Under the pieces are notes generated by a model. That model was not told where the DNA came from, did not search any database, and saw only the letters and a program-made list of their open reading frames with translations. 64,000 nt of DNA from Pararoseomonas baculiformis (GTDB taxonomy: Bacteria > Pseudomonadota > Alphaproteobacteria > Acetobacterales > Acetobacteraceae): positions 1 to 64,000 of the forward strand of contig NZ_JAGIZB010000007.1 in assembly GCF_017813395.1 (NCBI RefSeq), given 5' to 3'. The translations under genes and the position numbers were made by a program. Shown in pieces: positions 1 through 9,685 of this stretch (its first letter is position 1; every line of letters begins with the position of its first letter).

Positions 1-123
1 GGAACCAACACCCGCTCACGTCCGGGTTGCGCCCGTGCCAGCAGCCTGGCCATCCCGCGCCTCCAGAGCTCGTCAACCGACCACCCTGCTAACGCACAAC
101 GCCAGCCAGCTTTGCCGGCCTAG

Positions 124-152
124 AAAAAAACCCCGGGGATCGCTCCCCGGGG
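124..152 (-). terminator. Rho-independent terminator of the Bax-inhibitor-like gene
   Basis: Read on the minus strand, an 8-bp perfect GC stem (CCCCGGGG, arms at 145-152 and 131-138) with a 6-nt loop is followed by seven T residues (124-130). It starts 24 nt past the stop of the minus-strand gene ending at 176. This is the clearest intrinsic terminator in the window. Confidence 0.9.
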
Positions 153-175
153 TTTGTCGTTCAGGCCCGCGCCGA

Positions 176-973
176 TCAGTCGCTTGACTGGCGGACGCCC
201 ATGAACTGCAGCAGCAGCTGGAACAGGTTCACGAAGTTCAGGTAGAGGCCCAGGGCATCGAAGACCGAGCGCTTGGCCGCCTCGTCCGAACCCTCGGCAT
301 AGGCGTACTCGACATAGTCGTTCTTGATTCGCTGCGTGTCGTAGGCGGTAAGGCCGGTGAAGACCACCACGCCGATCACGCTGATCGCGAACTGCAGAGC
401 CGAGCTGCCGATGAACATGTTCACCAGGCCGGCGATGAGGATGCCGATCAGGCCCATCATCAGGAAGCCGCCCATCCGCGTCAGGTCGGCCTTCGTCGTG
501 TAGCCGTAGATGCTGACCGCAGCGAACATGCCGGCCGTCACGAAGAAGGTGCTGGCGATGGAAGCGCCGACATAGACGGCGAAGATATTCGCCATGCTGG
601 CGCCCATCGCGACGCAGAAGGCCCAGAACAGAGCCTGGGTGGCGCCCTTGGACAGTCGGTTGATGCCGAAGGACAGCACCATCACGAAAGCCAGCGGGGC
701 GAACATCGCGACGAAGCCCAGGATCGTCGGCTGCGTCGCCAGGCCGCGCGGCGTGCGCACGATGTTGAAGAACAGCTCGGCCAGCTGGGTGTTCGCGATG
801 ACATAGGCCGTGATGGCCGTCAGCGCGAGGCCGGAGGCCATCCAGTTATAAACGCGCAGCATATACGCGCGCAGGCCGGCATCCAGCGCCGCGGCATCGG
901 TAGCGGCGCGGCCGAGCGGCTGCGTCCAGGCGGATGGACCGCCCTGGAACCGGTTGTCGGGACCGAAGGCCAT
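176..973 (-). CDS. Bax inhibitor-1/YccA family membrane protein
   Basis: 265-residue integral membrane protein of the BI-1 (TMBIM) family, which in bacteria includes YccA and YbhL; some members modulate FtsH or act as pH-dependent calcium leak channels. About seven hydrophobic segments run from residue ~45 to the C-terminus. The family-typical stretch GLTAYDTQRIKN lies near residue 208, and the C-terminal part ends in a hydrophobic NLFQLLLQFMG segment. The first ~40 residues are soluble. An AGGAGGAG ribosome site lies about 10 nt upstream of the ATG. Single-gene unit: own promoter candidate upstream and intrinsic terminator downstream. Family certain from the sequence; exact cellular role not known. 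Confidence 0.93.
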   Translation of the reverse strand: MAFGPDNRFQGGPSAWTQPLGRAATDAAALDAGLRAYMLRVYNWMASGLALTAITAYVIANTQLAELFFNIVRTPRGLATQPTILGFVAMFAPLAFVMVLSFGINRLSKGATQALFWAFCVAMGASMANIFAVYVGASIASTFFVTAGMFAAVSIYGYTTKADLTRMGGFLMMGLIGILIAGLVNMFIGSSALQFAISVIGVVVFTGLTAYDTQRIKNDYVEYAYAEGSDEAAKRSVFDALGLYLNFVNLFQLLLQFMGVRQSSD

Positions 974-1023
974 GTTGTCGAAACTCCTCCTGGGAAAGGC
1001 ACCCGCCTTCCCCCGTGCCGTTG

Positions 1024-1052
1024 ATATATGGAATTCCTGTAATCCAAATCAA
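1024..1052 (-). promoter_or_regulatory. Candidate sigma-70 promoter for the Bax-inhibitor-like gene
   Basis: On the minus strand TTGATT (1047-1052) and ATATAT (1024-1029) are separated by 17 nt, in an AT-rich pocket in otherwise ~70% GC DNA. Transcription would start near 1017, giving a leader of about 45 nt before the ATG at 973. Prediction by eye only. Confidence 0.45.
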
Positions 1053-1150
1053 GCGGCAAGCTGCGGATGGCATCTGGTCGGCCGCTTGCGCCGCAGCCCT
1101 GCACCCGCGGCGGCCTTATGGGGCCTGAAGCCGCATCCCGGAACAGGCTA

Positions 1151-2539
1151 TCACGGCCAGCGAGGCGGGTCGCTGCCCAAAGGCAGGGGCGGGCTCGTCC
1201 AACGCGCGGGCGTCCGCTCCAGGAGAGCAGCGTGGCGGACCGACGAAAGCCGGCCGAACGGCGTGGCGGCGTCCTCCATCAGCCCTGGCTCCAGCCCTGG
1301 CGCCGGTGCGGCAAGTCCTCCGGGAACCCGCCCAAGCCCACGGATCCATAGCCCGGTGCGCGCGAGGGAGATCTGCACATGCCAGCTCCCCCCTTCCTCC
1401 GCCCGCCGTGTCAGGGCGGCCAATGCGCCCAGCGCCATGAGGTAGCCTGCCCCATGGTCCAGCGCCTGGCAGGGCAAGGGCTTCGGCTGGCCCGGGGCAC
1501 CGGCCGCCTCGGCCTCGGCCTCGTTGAAGCCGCTCGCCGTCTGCACCAGCGAATCGAAGCCGCGCCGCCCGGCCCAGGAACCCAGCCGGCCATAGGCGGA
1601 GAGGGAGACGCAGATGATGCCCGGGCGGAGTGCAGCCAGCGCTTCCGGCCCGAAGCCGCGCGTGGCCAGGGCGCCGGGGCGATAGCCCTGGATGAACAGG
1701 TCCGCCCCGCCCACCAGCCCCCGCAAGGCAGCCCGCCCGCTCTCGTCCCGCAGGTCCAGGGCGGTGGAGCGCTTACCCCGGCCCGTATCCACGACAAGGC
1801 TGGGGATCGAGGGCAAATGCGGGCCGGTGACCAGCATCACCTCCGCCCCATGGGCGGCCAAGACCCGGCCGCAGACCGGGCCTGCGATGATCCGGGTCAG
1901 CTCCACCGCGCGCAGCCCGGCCAGGGGCCGGTCGGCCAGTCGCGGCAGCGGCTCGGGCGGGGCGTCGCCGATCCGGGTGATCTCGATCACGGGAAGGGCG
2001 GCAACGGCCCGGCCCTGGGGATGGGCGTCCCATTCCTCGGAGCTGCGCATCATGGCGGCGGGCAGCCCCGCCGCGGCCGCGGCGTCTTCCAAACCCGGCG
2101 CCTCCCAGCCCTCCAGCGCCCGGGCCACGGCGGGCCGATCGTATTCCGCCCCCAGCAAGCGCAGGAAGCCGTCCCGGTGATGGGGAAAGTTGGTGTGGAT
2201 CCGCACCCAGCGCCCGTCGCCGCAACGATAGGCCCCGGCGATCGCATCCCAGGGATCGCCGAGCGGGGCGCCATCCACGCGCATCAACTGCTCGCTGCGG
2301 AACTCCGCCAGGGCATGCCCGGCCTCGACCGTAACCCCCTGTGCCGGCCCGCCGCGGCGGCGGTGGATCTCCGCCGCGGCTAGGCCCACGGCACCGATCC
2401 CTGCCATCGCCGCCGTGGCCAGGCGGAAGGAGGAGGGAAGGACGGGATCCCCGCCGGCCAAAGTCACACGGGCCAGTGCCTCCGGCGCCAGCCCGACGCC
2501 CCGCCAGAGCCCCGACAAGACCTGATGCGGCGTTTCCAT
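1151..2539 (-). CDS. CaiB/BaiF family (class III) CoA transferase, two-module form
   Basis: 462 residues. Class III CoA transferases move CoA between carboxylic acids through an aspartyl-CoA intermediate. The second half (from ~residue 205) reads like the start of a normal CaiB domain: LAGLRAVELTRIIAGP, then LDLRDESGR, then a SGFNEAE stretch followed by a LDHGAGY segment whose Asp fits the catalytic position. The first ~200 residues instead resemble the C-terminal half of a CaiB protein (GVTVEAGHALAEF, then WVRIHTNFPHHR). The order of parts therefore looks permuted relative to single-domain relatives, although longer two-part homologues exist. Substrate cannot be told. Followed 54 nt upstream by trpF on the same strand. 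Confidence 0.85.
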   Translation of the reverse strand: METPHQVLSGLWRGVGLAPEALARVTLAGGDPVLPSSFRLATAAMAGIGAVGLAAAEIHRRRGGPAQGVTVEAGHALAEFRSEQLMRVDGAPLGDPWDAIAGAYRCGDGRWVRIHTNFPHHRDGFLRLLGAEYDRPAVARALEGWEAPGLEDAAAAAGLPAAMMRSSEEWDAHPQGRAVAALPVIEITRIGDAPPEPLPRLADRPLAGLRAVELTRIIAGPVCGRVLAAHGAEVMLVTGPHLPSIPSLVVDTGRGKRSTALDLRDESGRAALRGLVGGADLFIQGYRPGALATRGFGPEALAALRPGIICVSLSAYGRLGSWAGRRGFDSLVQTASGFNEAEAEAAGAPGQPKPLPCQALDHGAGYLMALGALAALTRRAEEGGSWHVQISLARTGLWIRGLGRVPGGLAAPAPGLEPGLMEDAATPFGRLSSVRHAALLERTPARWTSPPLPLGSDPPRWP

Positions 2540-2593
2540 ACGGAAGATGCGAGCATGGAAGCCACCGCACCGGCAATGCGTGGCGCCTGCGGC

Positions 2594-3268
2594 TCAGCCA
2601 TGCTCCAGCGCATGATCCGCCAGCCGCGCGGCGTCGATGAAGGCGGCCAGCTTGGCTGCGTCCAGCCTCCCCCCGCTCCTCACCCCGGAGCAGAGATCGA
2701 GGCCGAAGGGGCGCACGCGCCGGATCGCCTCCCCCACATTGGCCGGGTTCAGCCCGCCCGCCAGGAAGACCGGCAGCGGGCTGGCCCGCACGAAGGCGGC
2801 GCTGACCTCCCAGTCATGCGCCCGCCCCGTGCCGCCAAGTTCCGGGATGGCGGCGCCGGGACGCCCGGAGTCGAGCAGGAAGGCATGCACATGCGGCGCG
2901 TAGCGCGGGATCAGCGCCAGGGCGTCCGGCCCCTCCACATGAATCACCTGCACGCGCCGCAGATCGGGCCGGAGTGCCGCGAGCTTCGCGGATTCGGCCG
3001 GGTCGATATGGGAGACGACCTGCACCGTGGAGGGCCGCGTGGCCTGGGCATGCGCGGCGATCCGCTCGGCCGTGACCTCCGAGGTCAGGAGGAAGGTGGA
3101 GACCGGCGGCGGCACCATGGCAGCCACCTCGGCGATCACCGCATCCGGGATAGGCCCTGGGCCGGAGGGCATGGCCCCGACCAGGCCCAGCGCATCCGCG
3201 CCGGCGGCGATCGCTGCCTCGGCTTCGGCGACGGAGGCGATGCAGCAGATCTTGATCCGGGTTCTCAT
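2594..3268 (-). CDS. trpF: Phosphoribosylanthranilate isomerase (TrpF-like)
   Basis: 224 residues, a (beta/alpha)8 barrel enzyme that converts N-(5'-phosphoribosyl)anthranilate to CdRP, third step of tryptophan synthesis from chorismate. Visible family motifs: KICCI at the N-terminus, with a Cys at the general-base position; FLLDSGRPG with the candidate general-acid Asp; GGTGRAHDW; and the phosphate-binding GGLNPANVGEAI. The terminal motif is DLCSGV instead of the usual D-S-S-G-V-E. I chose the ATG at 3268 because KICCI then sits at residues 4-8 as in relatives; an upstream in-frame ATG adds 12 poor residues. No other trp gene is nearby, so it may be a free-standing or side-activity copy. Confidence 0.75.
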   Translation of the reverse strand: MRTRIKICCIASVAEAEAAIAAGADALGLVGAMPSGPGPIPDAVIAEVAAMVPPPVSTFLLTSEVTAERIAAHAQATRPSTVQVVSHIDPAESAKLAALRPDLRRVQVIHVEGPDALALIPRYAPHVHAFLLDSGRPGAAIPELGGTGRAHDWEVSAAFVRASPLPVFLAGGLNPANVGEAIRRVRPFGLDLCSGVRSGGRLDAAKLAAFIDAARLADHALEHG

Positions 3269-3589
3269 TCCCGCCCCATGCCGACAGCCAGGTCTGGCAT
3301 GCAACCCCGCGCGGCCAGCTGCGTTTCATCGCGCGGCCCTGTGCCGTTGGCGCGCTCACCGCGCAGCACAAGGGTTGGGAAAATCAGGCGGAGACCCGCA
3401 GACAGAAGGAGACCGAGTGCATCGGAAGGCTTCCCGGCCTCGATCACCCGTTTTTGTTCCTTCACTTAGGCTTGATCCAAGTTAAGCCGCCTTGCCTCTG
3501 AATAGAACAAAACAAGCATGCATGGGGAACGTTTGGGAACAGGCGAAATACAGATACTGCTGGTTGTGGTGCTGTATTAGAGTTCGCGG
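3269..3589. other. 321-nt divergent intergenic region, no convincing gene
   Basis: Separates trpF (minus) from the EAL gene (plus). The right half (about 3450-3580) is visibly richer in A and T than the surroundings, as expected for promoters in both directions, but no clear -35/-10 pair, operator palindrome or RNA hairpin stands out. A 66-codon GTG-initiated frame on the minus strand ends with an ATGA overlap on trpF, but it has no ribosome site and no recognisable protein. Confidence 0.5.
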
Positions 3590-4438
3590 ATGGTCCCCAG
3601 GGAAGCCGCGCTGGCTGCCTGGCGGGGCCGGGGTGCGGAAGCCTGGAGTCACAGCGTGCGTGTTGAGACAGTTTCGTGTGCGGGGTGCCGCGAGAGCCGC
3701 CTGGATTTCCCCTTCACGATGGCCTTCCAGCCGGTCATCGACCTGCACGAAAGCCGGATCGACTCCCATGAGGCACTGGTCCGTGGCCCTGCTGGAGAAG
3801 GTGCAGGCTCCATCCTGGCCAAGGTGAATGAGAGCAATCTCTACGCTTTCGACCAGGCCTGCCGGGTGAAGGCTATCGAGATGGCGTCGCGCCTCGGGCT
3901 CGATTGCCACCTCAACATCAACTTCCTGCCCAACGCCGTCTATGAGCCGCGCGCCTGCATTCGCCGCACCCTTGAGGCGGCCGCCAGCACCGGCTTCCCG
4001 CTGGACCGCCTCACCTTCGAGCTGACCGAGGATGAGCGCATCGCCGACGAGGCCCATATCCGCGGGATCATCGCCGAATACCGGCGCCACGGGTTTCGCA
4101 TCGCGCTCGACGACTTCGGCACGGGCCATTCGGGGCTGGCACGCCTCGCCGCCCTCAAGCCGGACTGCGTGAAGCTGGACCGCGCCGTGGTGAAGGATTG
4201 CGACACGGATCGCGTGCGCCTCGCCATCGTCGCCAGCATGGTCGGGCTGGCGCGGGAGATCGGCATCAAGCTGGTGGTCGAAGGGGTGGAGCGGATCGGC
4301 GAGGTGGAGGCCCTCCGCGCCGCCGGCGTGCGCTACATGCAGGGCTTCTACTTCGCCCGCCCGGTCTTCGAAGGCATCGCGCGGGATGCCGATATCCCCT
4401 GGCCCGCGGCTTCCATGCAGACCTTGGGGCAGGCCTGA
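3590..4438 (+). CDS. EAL-domain protein, probable cyclic-di-GMP phosphodiesterase
   Basis: 282 residues, one EAL domain (about 45-270). Signature positions look intact: EALVR (metal-binding Glu), LNINFLP (Asn), FELTE (Glu), DDFGTGHS (DDFG), KLD (Lys), VVEGVE (Glu) and the closing MQGFYFARP. This predicts hydrolysis of c-di-GMP to pGpG rather than a degenerate binding role. No GGDEF, PAS or transmembrane segment. The N-terminal 40 residues carry a CxxC pair (Cys30, Cys33) just before the domain, possibly a redox or metal switch. The ATG at 3590 has no good ribosome site; an in-frame GTG at codon 23 is an alternative start. An in-frame stop precedes 3590. Confidence 0.9.
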   Translation: MVPREAALAAWRGRGAEAWSHSVRVETVSCAGCRESRLDFPFTMAFQPVIDLHESRIDSHEALVRGPAGEGAGSILAKVNESNLYAFDQACRVKAIEMASRLGLDCHLNINFLPNAVYEPRACIRRTLEAAASTGFPLDRLTFELTEDERIADEAHIRGIIAEYRRHGFRIALDDFGTGHSGLARLAALKPDCVKLDRAVVKDCDTDRVRLAIVASMVGLAREIGIKLVVEGVERIGEVEALRAAGVRYMQGFYFARPVFEGIARDADIPWPAASMQTLGQA

Positions 4439-4479
4439 GGCCGAAGGCCCCCCGCCACCGGCGGGGGGACCGTTCCAGC

Positions 4480-6992
4480 CTATTCGTTCCGCAGCAGCGG
4501 CGCCGCCTTGGCCCGCAGTGCCAGCGCCGTCCCGGCATAGCCCATGGCCAGGGTCAACACGACGCAGAACAGGATCGTGCCGGCCAGGGTGCCCGGCAGG
4601 AAGGTCCAGTCCGCCCGCATCACGAAGCGCGTCACGCCCCAGGAAGCCGCGGTGCCCACCGCCGCCGCCACCAGCCCGGCCACGAGGCCGAGCAGGCCGA
4701 ACTCCACCAGCCAAGCCCGGCGGATCTGCGCCCGCGTCGCGCCCAGCGTCTTCAGCACCACCGCGTCACGGATCCGCCGCCGCTGTCCGGCCGCCACCGC
4801 CCCGGCCAGCACCAGCAGCCCCGAAACCAGGGTGAGCGCCGCGGTGGAGGACAGCGCCGTGCCCAGCCGCCGCAGCAGCGCGCCCAGCGCTTCCAGCGCA
4901 TCGCGGACGCGGATGCCGGTGACGTTGGGGAAGGCATCCGTCACGGCTCGCAGCAGCGCCGCATCCCGTGCCGGGTCGCCGCGCACCGTGGCGATATGCG
5001 TGTGCGGCGCCGCCTCCAGCAGGCCGGGCGAGGCGATCATGGTGAAGTTCAGCCCCAGGCCCCGCCACTCGATATCGCGGGTGGAGGTCACGCGCAGCGG
5101 GATGTCACGCCCCAGCACGTTCACCGTGATGGTGGAGCCGAGCCCGGCATTCCAGCCGCGCGCCAGCCGCTCATCCAGGGAAACCAGCGGCTCGCCCCGG
5201 TAATCCGGCGCCCACCACTGGCCCTGCACGATCCGCGTGCCCTCGGGCGGCTTGGCGGCATAGGTCAGGCCGCGATCACCGCGCAGCGCCCAGCGCGTAT
5301 CCTCGGTGGCCTGCACCTGCTCCACCGGCACGCCGTTCACCGCGGAGATGCGCGCGCGCAGGGAGGGCACGCGCTTCACCTCCGTCACCCCCGGCACCCC
5401 CGCGGCGATGCGGTCGAACTCCGCCGTCTGGTCCGACTGCACGTCGATGAAGAAGAAGGAGGGTGCGGCGTCGGGCAGGCTCTCGCTGATCTGGTGGCGG
5501 AGATTGCCCTGGATCAACGCGATGGCAGCCAGGGTGGTCAGCCCGATGCCGAGCGAGACCAGCATCAGCGAGGTCGGTGCCCCGGGCCGGTGGAGATTGG
5601 CGAGCCCCAGCCGGAGCGAGGGATGGCTGCGCGCCGGGATGCGGCGCGCCACGGCCTGCAGCCCGGCCGCCGCGATGCGGAACAGCATCAAGGTGGCCAG
5701 CGCCGCGCCGCAGAAGGAAAGCGCGAAGCCCGGCCGCTCCGCCGTGCCCACCACCAGCGCCACCAGCACCGCCACCGCCGTGCCATTGGCCAGCAGCAGC
5801 CCGATCCGGGGCCGCGCGCCCGCCACGGGCTGGACATTGTCCCGGAACAGGGCCGCGCCGGGAATGTCCCGCGCCCGGCCCAGCGGCCAGAGAGCGAAGG
5901 AAAGGGCTGTCAGCATTCCATAGGTAGCCGCGAGAGCCAGCGGCAGCGGGTAGAAGCCAAGGCGTGGGGGCACGGGCAGCGCATCGGCCAGCGCCACGGC
6001 CGCCGCCCAGGTCAGGCCATAGCCCGCGACCAGCCCGATCACGATCCCCAGCAGCGCCAGCCCGACCACCTGGATCAGATAGGTGGCGAAGATCGCCCCT
6101 GCCGGCGCGCCCAGGCAGCGCAGCGTGGCGATGGTGCGCCCGCGCTGGTCCAGCCAGGAGCGAACGCCGGTTGCCACCCCGATCCCGCCCACCAGCAGCG
6201 CCGTCAGCCCCGCGAGAACGAGGAAGGAGGCGGCTTGGTCGAGGAAGCGGTTCACTCCCGGCTGGCCTTGCGAGGCCTCCCGCACCCGCCAGCCATGGTC
6301 GGCGAAGGGCTGGTTCCGCAGGGCGGATGCGAAGGCCGCTCCATCCCGCCCCGGCGGCAGGGCGGCGCGCATCTCATAGGTGACGAGGCTGCCCGGCTGC
6401 ACCAGCCCCGCCGCCTCCAGCGCCGAGAGGGGGATCAGGGCGCGGGGGCCGAGCACGGCCGGCCCAGCCACCTTGTCCGGCTCCGACAGCAGCCCGCCGC
6501 GATAGCTGAAGCGCGCCTCGCCAATCCGCAGCTCGTCGCCGGGGCTCAGGCTCAGGCGCTGTGCCACGATGGGGTCCATCACCACCGGCGGCAGGCCATT
6601 CGCGCCAGCGCCCACCGGCCCTGGCGGGTCCAGCGCCACCTCTCCATAGAGAGGATAGGCGGCATCGGTCGCCTTTAGCTCGACCAGGGTCCGCTCGCCC
6701 GAGGGGGCGACGGCCATGGCGCGCATGAGCACCACCTCCGAGACGCGTCCGCCCTGCCCCTCGATCCAGGCCCGCGCTTCCGGCGGGAAGGGCCGGGAAT
6801 TGGCCACGGCCACGTCGCCGCCCAGGAGGCGCGCCCCGTCGGCCGCAAGCCCCGCCTCCACCGCCGCGCGCAGCGTGCCCACGGCCGCGATCGCCGCCAC
6901 GCCCAGGGCGAGGCAGGCCAGGACGATGCGCAGCCCCTTCACCCCGCCGCGCAGCTCCCGCCGCGCGAGGCGCCAGCCCAGGCTCCAGTTCC

Positions 6993-6996
<4 letters not shown>
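4480..6996 (-). CDS. ybbP: FtsX-like ABC transporter permease (YbbP type)
   Basis: 838 residues. Large permease with two FtsX-like modules: a first TM helix near residue 25, a large periplasmic domain, a cluster of three to four TM helices near 250-390, further TM segments near 410-480, a second periplasmic domain, and three C-terminal TM helices (about 710-830). Works with the ATPase encoded immediately upstream; the ATG overlaps that gene's stop by 4 nt (ATGA). The family is linked to export or extraction of lipids or hydrophobic compounds. The pair lies divergent from tesA exactly as ybbA-ybbP does in E. coli. In-frame start at 7059 rejected because the ATGA overlap fits 6996. Confidence 0.92.
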
Positions 6997-7743
<747 letters not shown>

Positions 7744-7745
<2 letters not shown>

Positions 7746-8403
7746 GGTGGCGAGATTGGGGCGCCGGAGGCTCCTGGGTAGGGGTGCCGCCGGTTTCGTT
7801 CTGTGTCTGAACGGGATGGCCCTCGCCCAGGCCCCCCGTCCCGTGCGCCTGCTGATGCTGGGGGACAGCATCACCGCTGCCTACGGCCTGGCCCGCGGCG
7901 AGGGATTGCCCGCGAAGCTGGAAGCGGCGCTGCGTGCCAAGGGGCACGAGGTCACGGTGATCGATGCCGGGGTTTCCGGAGACACCACCGCGGGCGGCCG
8001 CGCCCGGCTGGACTGGGCCCTGGCCGAGCGGCCCGATGCCGTGATCGTGGCGCTGGGCGGCAATGACGGGCTGCGCGGGATCGAGCCCCGAAACAGCTAT
8101 TCCAACCTGAAGGGCATCCTGGATGCGCTGAAGGCCCGCAACCTGCCCACCCTGCTGGCGGGCATGCTGGCCCCGCCGAACCTGGGCGCGGATTACGGCC
8201 GCGAATTCGCCGAGGTGTTCCAGACCCTTGCCCGCGAGAACCCCGATATCGTCTTCTACCCCTTCCTGCTGGAAGGGGTGGCGGGCGAAGCCGAGTTGAA
8301 CCAGCCGGACCGCATCCATCCCAATCCGCGCGGCGTTGACGAAATGGTGCGCCGCATGGTGCCAGCCGTCGAAACCCTCCTCAGCAAGGTGAGGCCCGCC
8401 TAG
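7744..8403 (+). CDS. tesA: Arylesterase / lysophospholipase, SGNH (GDSL) hydrolase, TesA family
   Basis: 219 residues, periplasmic multifunctional esterase/thioesterase. Residues 1-28 form a signal peptide with arginines RRRLLGRG, a hydrophobic core and a likely cleavage after ALA. Block I GDSIT carries the nucleophilic Ser, block II a Gly in GVSGDTT, block III GGNDGLRG the Asn, and block V DRIHPN the catalytic Asp and His. The start at 7744 gives the complete signal peptide. First gene of a plus-strand run tesA-thpR-cobB-udg with gaps of 4-30 nt or overlaps. Divergent from ybbA-ybbP, a conserved arrangement. Confidence 0.93.
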
Positions 8404-8407
8404 AGCC

Positions 8408-8944
8408 ATGGTCCGCCTCTTCGTTGCCCTGGCCCTGCCCGAGACGCTTCGGACGCAGCTCTCCATGCTCGCGGGCGGAATCCAGGGCGCCCGCTGGGTT
8501 CCGCCCGAAAACTACCACCTGACCCTGCGCTTCATCGGCGAGGTGGAGGGCTGGCGCGCCGATGAGGTGGACGAGGCCCTCTCGGCCATTCGCTGCCGCC
8601 CCTTCGAGCTCTCCCTGCGTGGCGTGGGCACCTTCGAGAAGGCGGGGAAGATCCAGACCCTCTGGGTGGGGGTGGAGAAGTCCGAGGGGCTGACCCATCT
8701 CCAGCAGAAGATCGAGACGGCCCTGCAGCGCATGGGGCTGGACCCCGAGCGCCGCCGCTTCGCCCCGCATGTCACCCTGGCGCGCACGGACAAGGCGCCG
8801 CCGGACAAGCTCGTCGCCTTCGTGCAGTCCCACAACCTGTTCCGCGCGCCGCCGGTGATGATGGAGCACTTCACGCTTTTCTCCTCCCGCCTGGGGAAGG
8901 AAAACCCGGTCTATGTGCCGGAGGTGGAATACGAGCTTGCCTGA
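8408..8944 (+). CDS. thpR: RNA 2',3'-cyclic phosphodiesterase (2H family, LigT/ThpR)
   Basis: 178 residues, cytosolic 2H phosphoesterase that opens 2',3'-cyclic phosphates on RNA; homologues were first described as 2'-5' RNA ligases. Both catalytic HxT motifs are present: HLTLRFIG near residue 37 and HVTLAR near residue 121, about 84 residues apart as in the family. Length is normal. Starts 4 nt after tesA, so it is probably cotranscribed. Confidence 0.93.
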   Translation: MVRLFVALALPETLRTQLSMLAGGIQGARWVPPENYHLTLRFIGEVEGWRADEVDEALSAIRCRPFELSLRGVGTFEKAGKIQTLWVGVEKSEGLTHLQQKIETALQRMGLDPERRRFAPHVTLARTDKAPPDKLVAFVQSHNLFRAPPVMMEHFTLFSSRLGKENPVYVPEVEYELA

Positions 8945-8974
8945 GGGCTGACGCGCCCCGATCTTCGGGCGGAC

Positions 8975-9685
8975 ATGGCTCCACCGAAGATCGTCATCCT
9001 CACCGGCGCCGGGATCTCCCGCGAATCCGGCCTCCACACCTTCCGCGACCCGGATGGCATCTGGGCCCGCCACCGCATCGAGGATGTGGCGACGCCCGAA
9101 GCCTTCGCCCGCACGCCCGCGCTGGTGCAGGGCTTCTACAATGCCCGCCGCGCCCAGTTGCGCGATCCCGCCATCCGCCCCAACGCGGCGCATGAGGCCC
9201 TGGCCGAGCTGGATGCGCGCTGGCCCGGCGAGCTCCTCCTCGTCACCCAGAACGTGGACGACCTGCATGACCGCGCTGGCTCCCGCCGGCTGATTCACAT
9301 GCATGGCGAGCTGGCCAAGGCCCGCTGCCTCCGCTGCGAGGGGGTGAGCCCAGCCCCCGGCGACCTTACCCCAGCTTCCACCTGCCCCGATTGCGACGCC
9401 GCCGGCAGCCTGCGTCCCCATGTGGTCTGGTTCGGGGAGATGCCGCTGGAGATGGAACGGATCGGGCAGGCGCTGGAGGGCTGCGACCTCTTCGTCTCCA
9501 TCGGCACCTCCGGCGCGGTCTATCCTGCCGCCGGCTTCGTGCGGGAGGTGCGCCACCGGGCCGACACGCTGGAGCTGAACCTGGAACCCAGCGAAGGCAG
9601 CCATCTGTTCGACGAGGCCCGCCACGGCCCCGCCACCCAGCTCGTCCCAGCCTTCGTCCGGGACATGCTGGCGAGATGGGCCTGA
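8975..9685 (+). CDS. cobB: Sirtuin, NAD-dependent protein deacylase (CobB class III)
   Basis: 236 residues. Removes acyl groups from lysines using NAD+. Motifs in order: GAGIS (NAD binding), FRDPDGIW, a YNAR segment containing the Tyr-x-x-Arg pair that marks class III desuccinylase/demalonylase-type sirtuins, TQNVDDLH, HMHGE with the catalytic His, two CxxC pairs (CLRC and CPDC) for the structural zinc, and SIGTSGAVYPA. Length matches short bacterial CobB without the N-terminal extension. It overlaps the following glycosylase-like gene by 10 nt. Confidence 0.95.
   Translation: MAPPKIVILTGAGISRESGLHTFRDPDGIWARHRIEDVATPEAFARTPALVQGFYNARRAQLRDPAIRPNAAHEALAELDARWPGELLLVTQNVDDLHDRAGSRRLIHMHGELAKARCLRCEGVSPAPGDLTPASTCPDCDAAGSLRPHVVWFGEMPLEMERIGQALEGCDLFVSIGTSGAVYPAAGFVREVRHRADTLELNLEPSEGSHLFDEARHGPATQLVPAFVRDMLARWA

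Noticed and set aside
3265-3465. 66-codon GTG-initiated minus-strand frame ending ATGA on trpF
   Set aside because: The stop/start overlap with trpF is suggestive, but there is no ribosome site before the GTG and no recognisable protein pattern. It would need conservation data.
4198-6678. 826-codon plus-strand frame opposite the FtsX-like permease
   Set aside because: Composition is Gln/Arg/His-rich shadow sequence. The permease on the other strand has clear TM periodicity and an ATGA link to its ATPase.
9391-9675. 95-codon upstream extension of the UDG-like gene
   Set aside because: It runs out of frame through cobB and is Arg/Pro-rich. The ATG at 9676 gives the family-length protein.
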